The position numbers were made by a program, and so were the translations under genes. A stretch of 5,665 nucleotides of DNA from Hyphomonas sp. UBA5111. GTDB lineage: Bacteria > Pseudomonadota > Alphaproteobacteria > Caulobacterales > Hyphomonadaceae. Positions within the stretch are counted from its first letter, which is position 1. Each line of letters begins with the position of its first letter. Of this stretch, positions 5,504-5,665 are shown in pieces. Below the pieces are notes generated by a model, which did no database searches, was not told the DNA's origin, and saw only the letters and a program-made list of their open reading frames with translations. The DNA lies in assembly GCA_002414505.1 (NCBI GenBank), contig DHZF01000065.1, positions 1 to 5,665 of the forward strand, given 5' to 3'.

Positions 5504-5665
5504 TCACGCAAATTGCGGCGCGATTTTCAGGTTGCGGACCCAGCCGATCTTTTCCATCGCGAGCAGGATCGTGCCGTTATAGTCGACAATCCGGTTCCAG
5601 ACGCCGCGACGCGGACGGTGCAGCGCGCTGATGGGCTGGTCGTGGTGATGGTCATGGAAGGCTTC
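5504..5665 (-). CDS. C-terminal end of a probable membrane fatty-acid desaturase (partial)
   Basis: The last 53 codons of a minus-strand gene that continues beyond the right edge; the stop is TGA at 5506-5504. The fragment opens with EAFHDHHHDQP, which fits the third histidine box (HxxHH) of membrane di-iron desaturases and hydroxylases, often preceded by GE and an aromatic residue. It ends with LLAMEKIGWVRNLKIAP, like the C-terminal helix LLExLGLVxxVK of acyl-CoA desaturases. These enzymes insert double bonds into acyl chains in the membrane, using oxygen and electrons from ferredoxin or cytochrome. Codon use is like the neighbours. The call rests on one His box and the tail, so a related di-iron hydroxylase is possible. 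The 5' part, with the first two His boxes and the membrane helices, lies outside the window. Confidence 0.72.
   Translation of the reverse strand, partial: EAFHDHHHDQPISALHRPRRGVWNRIVDYNGTILLAMEKIGWVRNLKIAPQFA

Overview
The window reads as ordinary chromosomal sequence from a high-GC alphaproteobacterium, most likely a Hyphomonadaceae/Caulobacterales-type marine or freshwater organism. That placement is inferred from GC-rich codon use, the protein flavour and a near-match to a CtrA box; no rRNA or other taxonomic marker is present. I see no tRNA or rRNA gene, insertion sequence, CRISPR array or phage gene.

Layout, left to right. Positions 1-124 hold a strong hairpin and the leader of a TauD/TfdA-family iron/2-oxoglutarate dioxygenase (+, to 961). 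Its stop overlaps the stop of a convergent two-gene minus-strand unit: a YkvA/DUF1232 protein (2014-1616), then a YhhN/TMEM86-family integral membrane protein (1608-958), 7 nt apart. A short divergent spacer (2015-2079) separates that unit from an HSD10-type short-chain dehydrogenase (+, 2080-2859), which ends at a textbook intrinsic terminator (2891-2924).

The middle of the window holds two minus-strand von Willebrand factor A (VWA) genes, clearly a tandem duplication. The upstream copy (4574-3903) has no signal peptide and is predicted cytoplasmic. The downstream copy (3738-2977) has an N-terminal secretion signal. An intrinsic terminator lies between them, so they are probably separate transcription units.

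The right part carries a minus-strand 177-residue protein of unknown function with one N-terminal membrane anchor (5254-4721). It is preceded by a 249-nt leader/spacer with several inverted repeats. The window ends with the last 53 codons of a minus-strand gene that looks like a membrane fatty-acid desaturase (5665-5504).

The genes do not form one pathway. There is a loose lipid theme (acyl-CoA dehydrogenase, desaturase tail, YhhN lysoplasmalogenase-like protein), but they are in separate transcription units and I would not call it a system. The most noteworthy feature is the secreted/cytoplasmic VWA pair.
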